Notes: generated by a model from the letters alone, not told the origin. Shown: positions 48,233 to 58,014, counted from the stretch's first letter. The stretch is DNA of 64,000 nt from Chloroflexota bacterium (GCA_021325095.1 JAJPHV010000127.1:1-64000), one strand, 5' to 3'. Numbers and translations are program-made.

Positions 48233-50212
48233 ATGGAGCAAGTCGATAGAATGCTGGCGGGTGGAATGGTGCTGACCGTTAACCAGGACATGGACCTGTA
48301 CCAGAACGGCGCGGTGGCGATTCGCGGCGATTCGATTGTCGCTGTCGGGCCGTCCGAGGCGATTCTGAGGCAGTATACGGCGGCTGAAGTGGTGCGCTGC
48401 GACGGGCAGATCATTATGCCAGGGTTGGTCAATGCCCACACCCACGCCGCCATGACACTGCTGCGCGGCGTGGCGGACGATCTACGGCTCGACGTGTGGC
48501 TGATGGGCTACGTGATGCCTACCGAGCATCGATTCGTCAGCCCGGAATTCTGCCGCCTGGGAAGCCTGCTGGCCTGCGCCGAGATGATCCGCTCTGGCGT
48601 CACCATGTTCGCAGACATGTATTACTTTGAGGCGGACGTAGCGGCGGCGACTGCGCAGGCCGGGCTGCGCGCCGTGTGCGGCCAGACCATTCTCAAGTTC
48701 CCCGCGCCCGACGCCGACAGTTACGAGGAAAGCCTGGCCCATACCCGGCAGTTCATCGAAACCTGGAAAGGTCACCCGCTCATCGTGCCTGCTGTTGCGC
48801 CACACGCGCCTTACACCTGTACCGATGAAATCCTGAAGGCCTGCGCCGAGCTGGCCCTGGAATACGACGTGCCTCTGCTGACGCACATTGCCGAGACACG
48901 GCTGGAAGTGGAGGACAGCCGCCGCGATTTCGACATGCCCGTCGTGCCGCGCGTCAAGAAACTGAACGTGCTGGATGCCAAGACTCTGGCCGCGCACTGC
49001 GTCCACGTCGATTCGGGCGAGATTCGCACCCTGTTCAACCACAATACGGGCGTGGCGCACTGCCCGACCAGCAACCTGAAACTGGCGAGCGGCATTGCGC
49101 CCGTCGCCGAAATGCTCGAACGCAACCTGAAGGTCGGCATCGGCACGGATGGCCCGGCCAGCAACAATGACCTGGACATGTTCGAGGAAGTGCGCCTGGC
49201 GGCTATCCTGGCGAAAGGCGCAACGCTTGACCCGACCATTCTGCCTGCCAAGCAAGCGCTGACAATGGCAACCCGCCTGGGCGCGGAGGCCATGCACCAG
49301 GCCCATCTGACGGGCAGCCTTGAGGTGGGCAAGCGAGCCGACCTGATCGTCGTGGATCGCAGTCCGCTGCACAACACGCCCAGCTTTGAGCGTGACTCGG
49401 ATGCGGTTTACAGCCAGATCGTCTATGCGGCCAAGAGCACCGACGTGGCGCACGTGATGGTCAATGGCGCCTGGCTGATGCGAGATCGCAAGGTGTTGAC
49501 GGTGGACGAAGCGGCAGTCATGAAGGAAGCAGCAGCCATCGCCAAACAGATCGACAGCTTCCTGATCGCGCGCGAAGGGAACGTCCTGAACAAGCTGATC
49601 GCTATCGGCGGCGTGGAGCAGGAGGAGAGCTTTGAGATTCAGGTCAAGGCGCGGCTGCCTGACCCCACAAGCATCGACACTCTGCTGAAAAACCATCTGG
49701 TGCAGGTTGTGCGGCACACGCACTACCGCCAGTATGATACCTATTTCCTCTTTGCGGATGAAAGCCAGGGCCGCGTCCGTTACCGGGAGGACGATCTGGT
49801 CAATGCCCAGGGCGAAGTGGCGAGCGTGCGCACCCGCCTGACATACACGTCGCCCACCAAAGAGCGCGAATTTGACGATGCGGTGCTTCTCAGCCGTTCG
49901 CAGTTCATCGCCCCTGCTGACCGCCCGCTGCGCTTCTACCGCGAGTATTTCCGCGCCAGCGAACTGCGCGAGATTCACAAGGAGCGCCTGCGCTGGCACA
50001 TCCTCTACAAAGGTGTACTCTTCTACGTCAACATCGATACGATGATGCTGCCAAAGGTTGAGGGGACGTTTCTGGAAATCAAGAGCCAGACGTGGTCTAA
50101 GCGGGACGCCGAGTACAAGGCGACGCTGCTCAGTGAAATTCTGGTGGACATTCTGGGCGTGACGCCCGAAAAGCGCGTGCGCAAGGAGTATGTCGATTTC
50201 GCGCTGGCCTGA
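48233..50212 (+). CDS. Amidohydrolase (SAH/MTA deaminase-like) fused to a CYTH domain
   Basis: Residues 1-440 are a metal-dependent amidohydrolase of the ATZ/TRZ/MtaD deaminase type. HxH metal ligands lie in VNAHTHAAMTLLRG, then APHAPYTCTDE, LLTHIAETRLEVED, AHCVHVD and the metal aspartate GIGTDGPASNNDLDMFEE. SLEVGKRADLIVVD closes the domain. Residues 465-659 look like a CYTH/triphosphate-tunnel domain: FEIQVKARLPD (ExExK-like), YRQYDTYF, RVRYREDDL, RWHILYKGVLFYVNIDTM and GTFLEIKSQTWS. The start is ATG at 48233 with GAGGG six bases upstream. The combination is unusual. One part would deaminate a purine-like compound, and the other would bind or cleave a triphosphate. Confidence 0.85.
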   Translation: MEQVDRMLAGGMVLTVNQDMDLYQNGAVAIRGDSIVAVGPSEAILRQYTAAEVVRCDGQIIMPGLVNAHTHAAMTLLRGVADDLRLDVWLMGYVMPTEHRFVSPEFCRLGSLLACAEMIRSGVTMFADMYYFEADVAAATAQAGLRAVCGQTILKFPAPDADSYEESLAHTRQFIETWKGHPLIVPAVAPHAPYTCTDEILKACAELALEYDVPLLTHIAETRLEVEDSRRDFDMPVVPRVKKLNVLDAKTLAAHCVHVDSGEIRTLFNHNTGVAHCPTSNLKLASGIAPVAEMLERNLKVGIGTDGPASNNDLDMFEEVRLAAILAKGATLDPTILPAKQALTMATRLGAEAMHQAHLTGSLEVGKRADLIVVDRSPLHNTPSFERDSDAVYSQIVYAAKSTDVAHVMVNGAWLMRDRKVLTVDEAAVMKEAAAIAKQIDSFLIAREGNVLNKLIAIGGVEQEESFEIQVKARLPDPTSIDTLLKNHLVQVVRHTHYRQYDTYFLFADESQGRVRYREDDLVNAQGEVASVRTRLTYTSPTKEREFDDAVLLSRSQFIAPADRPLRFYREYFRASELREIHKERLRWHILYKGVLFYVNIDTMMLPKVEGTFLEIKSQTWSKRDAEYKATLLSEILVDILGVTPEKRVRKEYVDFALA

Positions 50213-50291
50213 GCCTTGCGGGGGCCTGGCGAGGCCGGGAACAACCCTTGCTGTTCTGAATCTGAAGCGTACATCCCCTTCCCAGGGTCCA

Positions 50292-50448
50292 GGGCGCGTG
50301 CAAAGTCGTTGACCTCACCCCCTGACCCCCTCTCCGCAAGCAGCGAGGGGGAACGGGTCGGCAGTGAAAAGGATTTTTGGCTCCCCTCTCCAGTTGGAGA
50401 GGGGTCGGGGGTGAGGTCAATTCATCGAATCGACCTGACTTTGCACGC
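50292..50448. repeat. CCTCACCCCC element inside a larger inverted repeat
   Basis: The core element has perfect 14-base inverted ends, TTGACCTCACCCCC (50309-50322) and GGGGGTGAGGTCAA (50407-50420), with two inner hairpins. It is bracketed by GCGTGCAAAGTC (50296-50307) and its exact reverse complement GACTTTGCACGC (50437-50448). The element therefore seems to have landed inside an older palindrome. It fills the gap between the amidohydrolase fusion and the next gene. Confidence 0.75.
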
Positions 50449-50537
50449 ACCCTATTCCAGGGTCGAGTCGCCCTTGCATATTTGGCGCGGCGCTGCTAGA
50501 CTGAACAGGTTTCATTGCGTGTACAGCCAGAGTCATC

Positions 50538-51257
50538 ATGCGTCGTTTTGCCGGGGTTTTCTTCAGCCTGATCCTGATCGCGCTCGCCCTAACAGCCCGC
50601 ACCCGCGCGCAGGACAACAGTTCCGCCAAGATCACCACCCCTAAAGCGGGCGATCCGTTGTTCGGGCTGGTGTCGATCCAGGGTACGGCCAGCAACCCGA
50701 ACATGCAGCGCTACATTCTGGAATTCGATGCGCAGGATAACGACGTTGACCGCTGGTTTCTGATCGCCGGGCCGATCACGCAGCAGGTGAAGGATGGCGT
50801 GCTGGCGCAGTGGAATACCACCGCCGTTCCGGATGGTCGTTACCAAATACGGCTGCGCGTGGTGCTGCGCGATGGCACGGTGCTGAGTGACATCGTTCAG
50901 AACTTGCGGGTGAACAACACGCAGCCGACACCGCTGCCCACCGGCTTGCCATCGGCCACGCCTGTCCCACCAACTGCGCCGCCCACCGCGGGGCCATCGC
51001 CGACGCCGTTCATCCAGCAGCCACCGACCAACACGGCTCGCCCGGCCCTGCCGGCTGTGTTGCCGACCAGCGCGCCGCCTGCTTCAGGCGCGTCGTCCGT
51101 GCCCGATGCGCCGCAGAGTGTGCTCGCGCTGGACGCGCTGCAGAACGCCTTTTGCAGCGGCGCGTCTCTGGCGATCATTGCGTTTGTGGTGCTCGGCGCA
51201 TACAGCCTGGTGCATGTCCGGGTGCGGCGTTTTATCCGCCAGATTCGGAATGGTTAG
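50538..51257 (+). CDS. Exported protein with Ig-like region, Pro-rich linker and C-terminal anchor
   Basis: A signal peptide (GVFFSLILIALALTARTRA) precedes a beta-rich domain (AKITTPKAGDPLFGLVSIQGTA, WNTTAVPDGRYQIRLRVVLRDG) of about 110 residues, which resembles bacterial Ig-like folds. A Pro/Thr-rich linker and a single C-terminal membrane span follow (SLAIIAFVVLGAYSLVHV), with basic residues after it. The exterior domain would thus be displayed at the cell surface. I do not recognise a named family. The stop is seven bases before pth, so they are probably co-transcribed with pth and mfd. Confidence 0.72.
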   Translation: MRRFAGVFFSLILIALALTARTRAQDNSSAKITTPKAGDPLFGLVSIQGTASNPNMQRYILEFDAQDNDVDRWFLIAGPITQQVKDGVLAQWNTTAVPDGRYQIRLRVVLRDGTVLSDIVQNLRVNNTQPTPLPTGLPSATPVPPTAPPTAGPSPTPFIQQPPTNTARPALPAVLPTSAPPASGASSVPDAPQSVLALDALQNAFCSGASLAIIAFVVLGAYSLVHVRVRRFIRQIRNG

Positions 51258-51264
51258 AGGCGGC

Positions 51265-51903
51265 ATGACGGATCGGTATCTGATTGTGGGGCTGGGCAAC
51301 CCTGGCCGGGAATACGAGAACACGCGGCACAACATCGGCTTCCGCGTCGTTGATTCCATCGCAGCAGCGCACGGCATGACCTTTGCCAAGCGGCAGTCGA
51401 AGGCGCTGGTCGCAGAGGGCGTGATTGCCAACCAGAAGGTGCTGCTTGCCAAGCCACAGACCTACATGAACCTGAGCGGTGAAGCGGTACGGGGCCTCTT
51501 GACGTTTTACAAGATTCCGCTGAACCGTCTGCTGGTTATCAGCGATGACCTGGACATCCCGCCCGGCACGCTGCGCATCCGCGAGAAGGGCGGCGCAGGC
51601 GGGCAAAAAGGTCTGAAAAGCATCATCGAACACCTGGGGACACAGGAATTTGCCCGGATGCGGATCGGCATTGGACGCCCGCCGGGACGCATGGACCCTG
51701 CCGCTTATGTCCTCCGCGATTTTGACAGCGACGAATCAGCCCTTGTTGTCGAGACGGTGGATCGGGCCGTGAAGGCCGTTGAGACCTGGATTCGGTTCGG
51801 TATCGCCATCATGATGACCCGCCACAACGGGACTGCCGACGAATCGGCACGGAACGCCGCCAGCCTGCCTACACTGCCTGCCCCCAATACGCCCGACGCA
51901 TAG
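51265..51903 (+). CDS. pth: Peptidyl-tRNA hydrolase
   Basis: Pth frees tRNA from prematurely released peptidyl-tRNA. The motifs are complete: YLIVGLGNPGREYENTRHNIGF with the catalytic histidine, LAKPQTYMNLSGEAV, ISDDLDIPPGTLRIREKGG and GGQKGLKSIIEHLGTQEFAR. About 25 extra C-terminal residues follow the core. The start at ATG 51265 gives the standard N-terminus. The frame is open further upstream but not coding. It lies 13 bases before mfd, an arrangement common in bacteria. Confidence 0.96.
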   Translation: MTDRYLIVGLGNPGREYENTRHNIGFRVVDSIAAAHGMTFAKRQSKALVAEGVIANQKVLLAKPQTYMNLSGEAVRGLLTFYKIPLNRLLVISDDLDIPPGTLRIREKGGAGGQKGLKSIIEHLGTQEFARMRIGIGRPPGRMDPAAYVLRDFDSDESALVVETVDRAVKAVETWIRFGIAIMMTRHNGTADESARNAASLPTLPAPNTPDA

Positions 51904-51916
51904 CGAGGCGCAACGC

Positions 51917-54900
51917 ATGAATTTGCATGGTTTGCTTTCTTTGATGCGGCAGTCGCCGCTATACCGGTCTGTGCTGGACGATCTGCAAGCGCGACGCGAG
52001 ACACCCGACCAGCGCTTGCTGCGTTCGGCGCGTCCCTACGCCGTGGCCGCGCTGGCGCAAGACTTGAACCGCCCGGTGCTGGTGGTGACGGCGCTGGTCG
52101 AGCGGGCCTATAATGTCGCCGAACAGCTTCCGGCCTGGCTACCGGGCCGCCCGGTGCTGCGCTTTGCGGAGCCAAGTTCGCTCTTTTACGAGCGTTCACC
52201 CTGGGCAGCCGCCACCATTCGCGCCCGGTTGAGCGTGCTGGCGACACTCTGCCCGCCCGCCGGGGTGAATCCCGATCCATCTGCTACCCCGCCGATCATC
52301 GTCACCTCGGCACTGGCGCTGATGCAGCGGACGCTGCCCGTCCGCGAATTCCGTGCCGGTTCGCGCGTGCTCAAGGTCGGCCAGGTGGCCGATCCGGATA
52401 AGCTGCTGCGCACCTGGCTCGGCATTGGCTATACGCCTGCCTCTGTGGTGGCCGAGCCGGGCACGTTTAACCGGCGCGGCGGCATCGTCGATGTTTTCCC
52501 AATCAGCGCCGGACGTCCGGTGCGCATTGAGTTCTTTGGCGACACGATAGAAAGCCTGCGGGCCTTCGATCCGGCCACGCAACGCTCGGCGGAAAATGTT
52601 GCCGAAGTACTGATCAACCCGGCGCGCGAGGCACTGCCTCGGCTGGCGGGCCACGTGGCCCGCCACCTGCACGACTGGTTTGAGCAGCAACCGCCCGCCG
52701 ACGAGGACGTGGCCTCCGCCCAACCGGACGAGGCTGATCTGACCAGTGAAAGCGCTTTCCCGCTGCTCGAATTTTACCTGCCTTACTTCTACAGCAGCCC
52801 AGCCAGCCTGCTGGACTATCTGCCCGACGACACGCTGATCGTGGTCGAGGACTGGAACGCGCTGTCGGACTGCCTGGCGGAACTGGAAGCGCAGGCCGTC
52901 GAGCAGCGCGCCGAAAAGCACAACTCGAGCCAGCTTCCGGCGGATTACCCGCTCCCTTACCTGACCTGGGACGAACTGCACGAAGCGATCTCGGAGCGCC
53001 ATCCATTGCACCTGGGCGGTTCCCAGTTGGAGGAGATGGCCGAGCGGCCCGCCTATCCGCACCTGGGCGAATTGTTCGCACCGGGGCCGCGTTATGGCGG
53101 TCAGCTTCGGACGGTCATGACGGCCCTGCACGATCTGAACCTGACACAGGACCGGGTTGTGGTCGTCAGCAATCAATCGCTGCGTCTGTGCGAACTGTGG
53201 GAAGAGCAGGAACGCACCCCGTCCAGGCCGCCCGTCGAAAACCTGCCTACACTGCCTGAAGGCGTGAGCTTTGTCGAGGGAGCATTGGCCGAGGGCTGGA
53301 CGTTTAAGCCGGACAGTGGGGAACGTCCAACGCACCTCTTCACCGACGCGGAGATTTTCGGCTGGAAGCGGCCCGAACCGCGCCGCCATCGTGTGCCGCG
53401 CGCTGTCTCACCGGAAGCCTATTTCGCGGACATGGCCCCCGGCGACTACGTGGTGCACGTCGAGTACGGCATCGGGCGCTTTGTCGGGCTGAAAAAGCGC
53501 ACGATGGAGGGCAGCGAACGCGAATACCTGGTTATCCAGTATGCCGGGTCGGACATCCTGTACGTGCCGATCCACCAGGCGGATCGCTTGTCGCGCTACG
53601 TGGGGGCGGGCGACGCGGAACCGGCCCTGAGTCGCCTCGGATCGCCAGAGTGGGCCAAAACAAAAGAGGCGGCGCGTGCCGCTGCCGAGGAAGTGGCACG
53701 CGACCTGCTTGACCTGTATGCGCGGCGCGAGAGCATTCACGGCTTCGCTTACAGCCCGGATGCGCCGTGGCAGCACGAACTTGAGGCGTCATTCCCTTAC
53801 GTCGAGACGGAAGATCAATTGCGCGTGCTGGCCGAGGTCAAGGCCGACATGGAATCGCCGACGCCGATGGATCGGCTGATCTGCGGCGATGTGGGCTACG
53901 GCAAAACTGAGGTGGCGCTGCGCGCGGCCTTCAAGGCGGTCATGGACGGCAAGCAGGTTGCCATCCTGGTGCCGACGACGGTGCTGGCGCAGCAGCATTT
54001 CACCACCTTCAGCCAGCGCCTTACCCCTTTCCCGGTCAAGGTCGAGATGCTCTCGCGCTTCCGCACCCGCCAGGAGCAGAAGGAAATCCTCGAATCGACG
54101 GCGGTGGGCGGCGTGGACATCCTGATCGGGACCCATCGCCTGTTACAGCCGGATGTGGCCTTCCGTGACCTGGGACTGCTGATCATCGACGAGGAGCAGC
54201 GCTTCGGCGTGACGCACAAGGAACGCCTCAAGCAGATGCGCACCGAGGTGGACGTGCTGACGCTGACCGCCACGCCCATCCCACGCACGTTATACATGAG
54301 TCTGTCCGGCATCCGCGACATCAGCACGATCAACACGCCGCCGGAGGAGCGTTTGCCTGTGCTGACTCATGTCGGCCCCTACGACGACAAGCTGGTGCGG
54401 CAGGCGATCTTGCGCGAGCTTGACCGGGGCGGGCAGGTGTTCTATCTGCACAACCGGGTCTCGACCATCCGGGCTATCGCGCGCCGCCTGCGCGAACTGG
54501 TGCCGGAGGCGAATATCGTGATCGGGCACGGCCAGATGCCCGAAGAAGAGCTTGAGATGGTCATGGCCGAGTTCGCGCGCGGCGAGTACGACGTGCTGCT
54601 GTGCACTACCATTATCGAGAGCGGCCTGGACATCCCAAACGCCAACACGATCATCATTGACCGGGCCGATACGTTCGGGCTGGCGCAGCTGTACCAGCTT
54701 CGCGGCAGGGTCGGGCGCGGCGCGAACCGGGCCTATGCGTATCTGTTTCACCCGCGCACAAGCCGCCTGACGCCCGAAGCGCGCGCCCGGCTGGACACCA
54801 TCGCCGAGCAAACCGAACTGGGCGGGGCCATGTCCATCGCTATGCGCGACCTGGAAATACGCGGCGCGGGCGATCTGCTTGGCACGCGGCAGAGCGGCTA

Positions 54901-55480
54901 TATTGCCTCGGTAGGCTTCCATTTGTACACACAGTTGTTGGGCCAGGCCGTGCAAAAGCTGCGATCCGGCGAGTCGGGGGGCGCGGCGCTGCCCTCGCAC
55001 ACCGTGACCGGCCCGGCGGCCACCATCGATCTACCCCTCCCGGCCTTTATCCCGGTGGACTTCATCCCGGAGGTCAGCCTGCGATTGCAGCTATACCGCC
55101 GTCTGGCCGACCTGCGCGATGACCAGGCCATTGAGGACATGCGTGCCGAACTGACGGATCGTTTCGGCCCGCTACCGGAGGCCATTCAGGGCCTGCTGTT
55201 CCAGCTCAAGGTCAAGCTGCGGGCGGCACGGGCCAGCGTCACGGCCATCGCCTCGGAGGACAGCCAGATCAGCATCCGGCTGCCCTATCTGGCGGAAGTG
55301 GATCGCGCTGCCCTGCAACAATACCTGGGCAACGGGGTACGTGTCAGCCGGACGTCGGTCTGGCTGCCCCGCGAGCAAGACGACAAAGTGTGGCAGACCC
55401 GCCTGCTCAATGTGCTGGACAGGCTGGCGAACAATACGGCAGCCGTCACGACACCGCCCGCAGCAGCTTCGGCGGGCTGA
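51917..55480 (+). CDS. mfd: Transcription-repair coupling factor
   Basis: Mfd removes RNA polymerase stalled at DNA damage and recruits UvrA. The 1187-residue protein is full length. The N-terminal UvrB-like part contains [14 protein letters not shown] and the RNAP-interaction domain [20 protein letters not shown] (about residues 510-530). The RecG-like translocase shows Walker [20 protein letters not shown] (about 655), the DEEQ box [14 protein letters not shown] and [34 protein letters not shown] and the C-terminal TRCF domain ([20 protein letters not shown]) follow. GAGGCG precedes the ATG. It is the last gene of the pth-mfd unit. Confidence 0.97.
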   Translation: MNLHGLLSLMRQSPLYRSVLDDLQARRETPDQRLLRSARPYAVAALAQDLNRPVLVVTALVERAYNVAEQLPAWLPGRPVLRFAEPSSLFYERSPWAAATIRARLSVLATLCPPAGVNPDPSATPPIIVTSALALMQRTLPVREFRAGSRVLKVGQVADPDKLLRTWLGIGYTPASVVAEPGTFNRRGGIVDVFPISAGRPVRIEFFGDTIESLRAFDPATQRSAENVAEVLINPAREALPRLAGHVARHLHDWFEQQPPADEDVASAQPDEADLTSESAFPLLEFYLPYFYSSPASLLDYLPDDTLIVVEDWNALSDCLAELEAQAVEQRAEKHNSSQLPADYPLPYLTWDELHEAISERHPLHLGGSQLEEMAERPAYPHLGELFAPGPRYGGQLRTVMTALHDLNLTQDRVVVVSNQSLRLCELWEEQERTPSRPPVENLPTLPEGVSFVEGALAEGWTFKPDSGERPTHLFTDAEIFGWKRPEPRRHRVPRAVSPEAYFADMAPGDYVVHVEYGIGRFVGLKKRTMEGSEREYLVIQYAGSDILYVPIHQADRLSRYVGAGDAEPALSRLGSPEWAKTKEAARAAAEEVARDLLDLYARRESIHGFAYSPDAPWQHELEASFPYVETEDQLRVLAEVKADMESPTPMDRLICGDVGYGKTEVALRAAFKAVMDGKQVAILVPTTVLAQQHFTTFSQRLTPFPVKVEMLSRFRTRQEQKEILESTAVGGVDILIGTHRLLQPDVAFRDLGLLIIDEEQRFGVTHKERLKQMRTEVDVLTLTATPIPRTLYMSLSGIRDISTINTPPEERLPVLTHVGPYDDKLVRQAILRELDRGGQVFYLHNRVSTIRAIARRLRELVPEANIVIGHGQMPEEELEMVMAEFARGEYDVLLCTTIIESGLDIPNANTIIIDRADTFGLAQLYQLRGRVGRGANRAYAYLFHPRTSRLTPEARARLDTIAEQTELGGAMSIAMRDLEIRGAGDLLGTRQSGYIASVGFHLYTQLLGQAVQKLRSGESGGAALPSHTVTGPAATIDLPLPAFIPVDFIPEVSLRLQLYRRLADLRDDQAIEDMRAELTDRFGPLPEAIQGLLFQLKVKLRAARASVTAIASEDSQISIRLPYLAEVDRAALQQYLGNGVRVSRTSVWLPREQDDKVWQTRLLNVLDRLANNTAAVTTPPAAASAG

Positions 55481-55694
55481 CTTCAACGCCACTATTTGAC
55501 TGCCACGTCCAAGCCTGCGGCATTGAACAGCGCGTGGATCAATTGCTTGCCAAAATAGAACGTATGTGCTAAATTCGTGATTGGCAGGTTATTCCATTTC
55601 CTTCCAGGTAGCGTCACATCGTTCACAAGAGAATTCACCTACTTTGCGCTGTAGTCTGGCGAAAAGGCAGCGCCTGAGTGCTGTGGAGCAACGT

Positions 55695-56372
55695 ATGACC
55701 ATTATCTCTGAGGAAAGATTATCGGACTCGCCCTACATCGAAACCATCACACGCGGCTGGACGTTAAGCGATGGCTCCACCATCCGCCCCGCCGAGAGCC
55801 ACTGGCACATGGTCTTCGTGAAACTGAATGGCTATATACGGCCTTTGGTTGTCGGCGCATTGCCAACCTCTGGTATTGCGGCCTGGGGCGAAGGGGCCGA
55901 AATTCTCTGGATCAAGTTCAAACTTGGGACATTTATGCCCCATCTGCCAGTAAAAGGCTTGCTTAACAAGGAGACGCTCCTGCCCGGTGCGGGCAGTCAC
56001 GCCTTCTGGTTGAAAGGCTCTGCGTGGCAGTTCCCTGACTACGACAACGTGGAGACGTTCATAAACCGGCTTGTGCGCAATGACGTGCTGGTTCGTGATC
56101 CGGTGATCGAGGATGCCTTGCAGGATCATCCACTGGGCATATCGCCCCGCACCGTGCGGCAGCGCTTTTTGCGGGCCACCGGCCTGACTCAGAACTACAT
56201 TCGCCAGTTCCAGCGTGCGCACCGTGCGGCGGCACTCCTGCGGCAGGGCGTTCCGATCCTCGACACCGTTTATGAAACGGGCTACTTCGACCAGCCACAC
56301 CTGACCAGATCGCTCAAGCAGTTTATCGGGCATACGCCGGCTCAGATCGCACGGATGAGTGAGCCTGAGTAG
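55695..56372 (+). CDS. AraC-family transcriptional regulator
   Basis: The 225-residue protein has an N-terminal sensor region (WHMVFVKLNGYIRPLVVG, EILWIKFKLGTFMPHLP) and a C-terminal AraC double helix-turn-helix (LGISPRTVRQRFLRATGLTQ, YIRQFQRAHRAAALLRQG, DTVYETGYFDQPHLTRSLKQFIGHTPAQI). The last segment is the highly conserved second HTH. The start is ATG at 55695 with GGAG seven bases upstream. The long frame back to 55581 is unsupported. It precedes the SRPBCC gene in the same direction and may control it. Confidence 0.9.
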   Translation: MTIISEERLSDSPYIETITRGWTLSDGSTIRPAESHWHMVFVKLNGYIRPLVVGALPTSGIAAWGEGAEILWIKFKLGTFMPHLPVKGLLNKETLLPGAGSHAFWLKGSAWQFPDYDNVETFINRLVRNDVLVRDPVIEDALQDHPLGISPRTVRQRFLRATGLTQNYIRQFQRAHRAAALLRQGVPILDTVYETGYFDQPHLTRSLKQFIGHTPAQIARMSEPE

Positions 56373-56458
56373 CTTGCCATTTTATACAAGACGGCCTCCC
56401 GGTCTTTGTCGTATGATACACATGTTCTAGCGATAATCCGATCACGAAAAGGGAGGCA

Positions 56459-56959
56459 ATGATGAATGTCCAATCGAAGAAACGCGATCTGGTTGTGACC
56501 CATATTCTTGGTGCGCCCGTTGAGCAGGTCTGGCAAGCCTGGAGCGACCCCGATCTGGTGATGCGCTGGTGGGGGCCGCATGGCTTCGTTGCGCCGCTTG
56601 CCAAAATGGATTTCCGTGTGGGTGGGACATCGCTGGTCTGCATGAATTCACCACAATTCGGCTTCGGCGACCAGTACAGCACATGGCACTACGAGGAAAT
56701 AGTTCCGATGCAGCGGATTGTATTCATCCAGAACCTGACCGACAAGGACGGCAATAAGGTCGACCCCGCACAGATGGGCCTTCCGCCGGATTTTCCACAG
56801 GATATGCGGAGTACGGTGACGTTCAAACCGATGGACGACCAGACGACAGAAATCACCGTCGTCGAACACGGCTGGCAAGAGGGCCAAATGATGGAAATGT
56901 CCGAAATGGGCATGAAACAATGCCTTGAAAAGATGGCGGCGATCTTCGTCAGGGAATAG
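56459..56959 (+). CDS. SRPBCC (AHSA1-like) domain protein
   Basis: This 166-residue START-like protein has the Activator-of-Hsp90 homologue 1 pattern common in bacterial small proteins: VVTHILGAPVEQVWQAWSDP, MRWWGPHGF and VVEHGWQEGQMMEMSEMGMKQCLEKM. The fold holds a hydrophobic cavity for a small ligand, and such proteins often accompany ArsR regulators. ATG codons at 56459 and 56462 are adjacent, and the second has the better distance from GGGAGG. The ligand is unknown. Confidence 0.88.
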   Translation: MMNVQSKKRDLVVTHILGAPVEQVWQAWSDPDLVMRWWGPHGFVAPLAKMDFRVGGTSLVCMNSPQFGFGDQYSTWHYEEIVPMQRIVFIQNLTDKDGNKVDPAQMGLPPDFPQDMRSTVTFKPMDDQTTEITVVEHGWQEGQMMEMSEMGMKQCLEKMAAIFVRE

Positions 56960-57120
56960 GCGCATAGTGTATGGCGTCGTAACGCAACGCTGAAAGGTAC
57001 GTGGGGAGCTTGTCGACCAATGAACCAGGGCAAACTTCCCACGTAGCCATCTCACTGCGCCAGTTCTCCGCACGCTCCTCCCATGGACCTTGCTTGCCGG
57101 CAATTTATATGCCATAATGG

Positions 57121-57158
57121 TTATATAACTTGACAGTTATATAAAAGCGTGGTACAGT
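57121..57158 (+). promoter_or_regulatory. Promoter and operator of the arsR-like gene, leaderless
   Basis: TTGACA (57130-57135), 17 bases and TACAGT (57153-57158) form a promoter. Transcription would begin at about 57165, the A of the start codon, so the mRNA is leaderless. TTATATAAC (57121-57129) and GTTATATAA (57136-57144) make a perfect nine-base inverted repeat exactly around the -35 box, a likely ArsR operator. Confidence 0.7.
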
Positions 57159-57164
57159 TGTTCT

Positions 57165-57509
57165 ATGCCGACCATATTTGAAGTGTTGGCAGACCCGACG
57201 CGCAGACACATTCTGGACTTGCTCCGCGAGCGCCCACGACTGGTGGGCGAGTTGGTCGATCAACTCAAGATCAGCCAGCCGCTCATGTCGAAGCATCTGC
57301 GGGTGCTCCGCGAGGCGGGGTTGGTACACGTGCGCCAGGATGCGCAGCGGCGCTGGTACGAACTGCGACCCGAACCGCTGGCGGAGGTAGATACCTGGCT
57401 GGCATCCTACCGCCACCTGTGGGAGGCCCGAATGGATCGTCTGGACGACTATCTGCAAAAACTGCAAGAGGAGGAGCAAAAGCATGACCAGGACCAAACT
57501 CATCGCTGA
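57165..57509 (+). CDS. ArsR-family transcriptional regulator
   Basis: This small winged-helix repressor of 114 residues starts IFEVLADPTRRHILDLLRERP, typical of the family. The recognition helix lies in KISQPLMSKHLRVLREAGLV and the wing in VRQDAQRRWYELRPEPL. No cysteine metal site is visible, so it is one of the ArsR proteins that pair with SRPBCC proteins rather than a metal sensor. It overlaps the next gene by 26 bases. The promoter has an inverted repeat around the -35 box, consistent with autoregulation. No Shine-Dalgarno sequence precedes the ATG. Confidence 0.93.
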   Translation: MPTIFEVLADPTRRHILDLLRERPRLVGELVDQLKISQPLMSKHLRVLREAGLVHVRQDAQRRWYELRPEPLAEVDTWLASYRHLWEARMDRLDDYLQKLQEEEQKHDQDQTHR

Positions 57510-57975
57510 ACCGGACAAACCCATCCTTCGCATGACACGGGAATTCGACGCGCCGCGTGACCTCGTGTTCGAGGTCTGGACGGCCCCGGAACATATTCCG
57601 CAGTGGTGGGGGCCGGGCTATCTGACAACTATTGTGGATAAGATGGACGTGCAAGCGGGTGGCCTGTGGCGCTTCGTCCAGCGCGACCCGCAGGGGAACG
57701 AGTATGCCTTTCACGGCGTGTATCACGCTGTCGTGTCGCCCGAACGGGTGGTCAACACCTTTGAATTTGAGGGAGCGCCGGGCCAGGTGGCACTTGAAAC
57801 GGCAGTCTTTGATGCGCTGCCCGATGGCAAGACCCAGGTAACAGCCACCTCAGTCTTTCAGTCGGTTGAGGATCGGGATGCCATGATCGGTTCGGGGATG
57901 GAAGACGGGGCGAAGGAAACCTGGGAACGTTTCGCACAACTTCTGGCGACGATTCAGCAAGCCACGGCCCGCTAA
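57484..57975 (+). CDS. SRPBCC (AHSA1-like) domain protein, partner of ArsR
   Basis: This 163-residue START-like protein shows MTREFDAPRDLVFEVWTAPE, IPQWWGPGYL, RDPQGNEYAFHGVYHAV and SGMEDGAKETWERFAQLLA, the standard pattern of the AHSA1 group. It overlaps the ArsR gene, with a GGAGGAG-type ribosome site inside it, so the two are translationally coupled. This is the widespread ArsR-SRPBCC pair, for which ligand binding or detoxification is presumed. Paralogous to the protein at 56459. Confidence 0.92.
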   Translation: MTRTKLIAEPDKPILRMTREFDAPRDLVFEVWTAPEHIPQWWGPGYLTTIVDKMDVQAGGLWRFVQRDPQGNEYAFHGVYHAVVSPERVVNTFEFEGAPGQVALETAVFDALPDGKTQVTATSVFQSVEDRDAMIGSGMEDGAKETWERFAQLLATIQQATAR

Positions 57976-58014
57976 TCACCCTGAGCAGAGACTTTGCTCA
58001 GAAGGAGTCAACAC

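Noticed and set aside
48482-49999. 505-codon minus-strand frame opposite the amidohydrolase-CYTH gene
   Set aside because: It is a shadow frame. The plus-strand protein has conserved metal ligands.
52196-53389. 397-codon minus-strand frame opposite mfd
   Set aside because: It is a shadow frame of the well-supported mfd gene.
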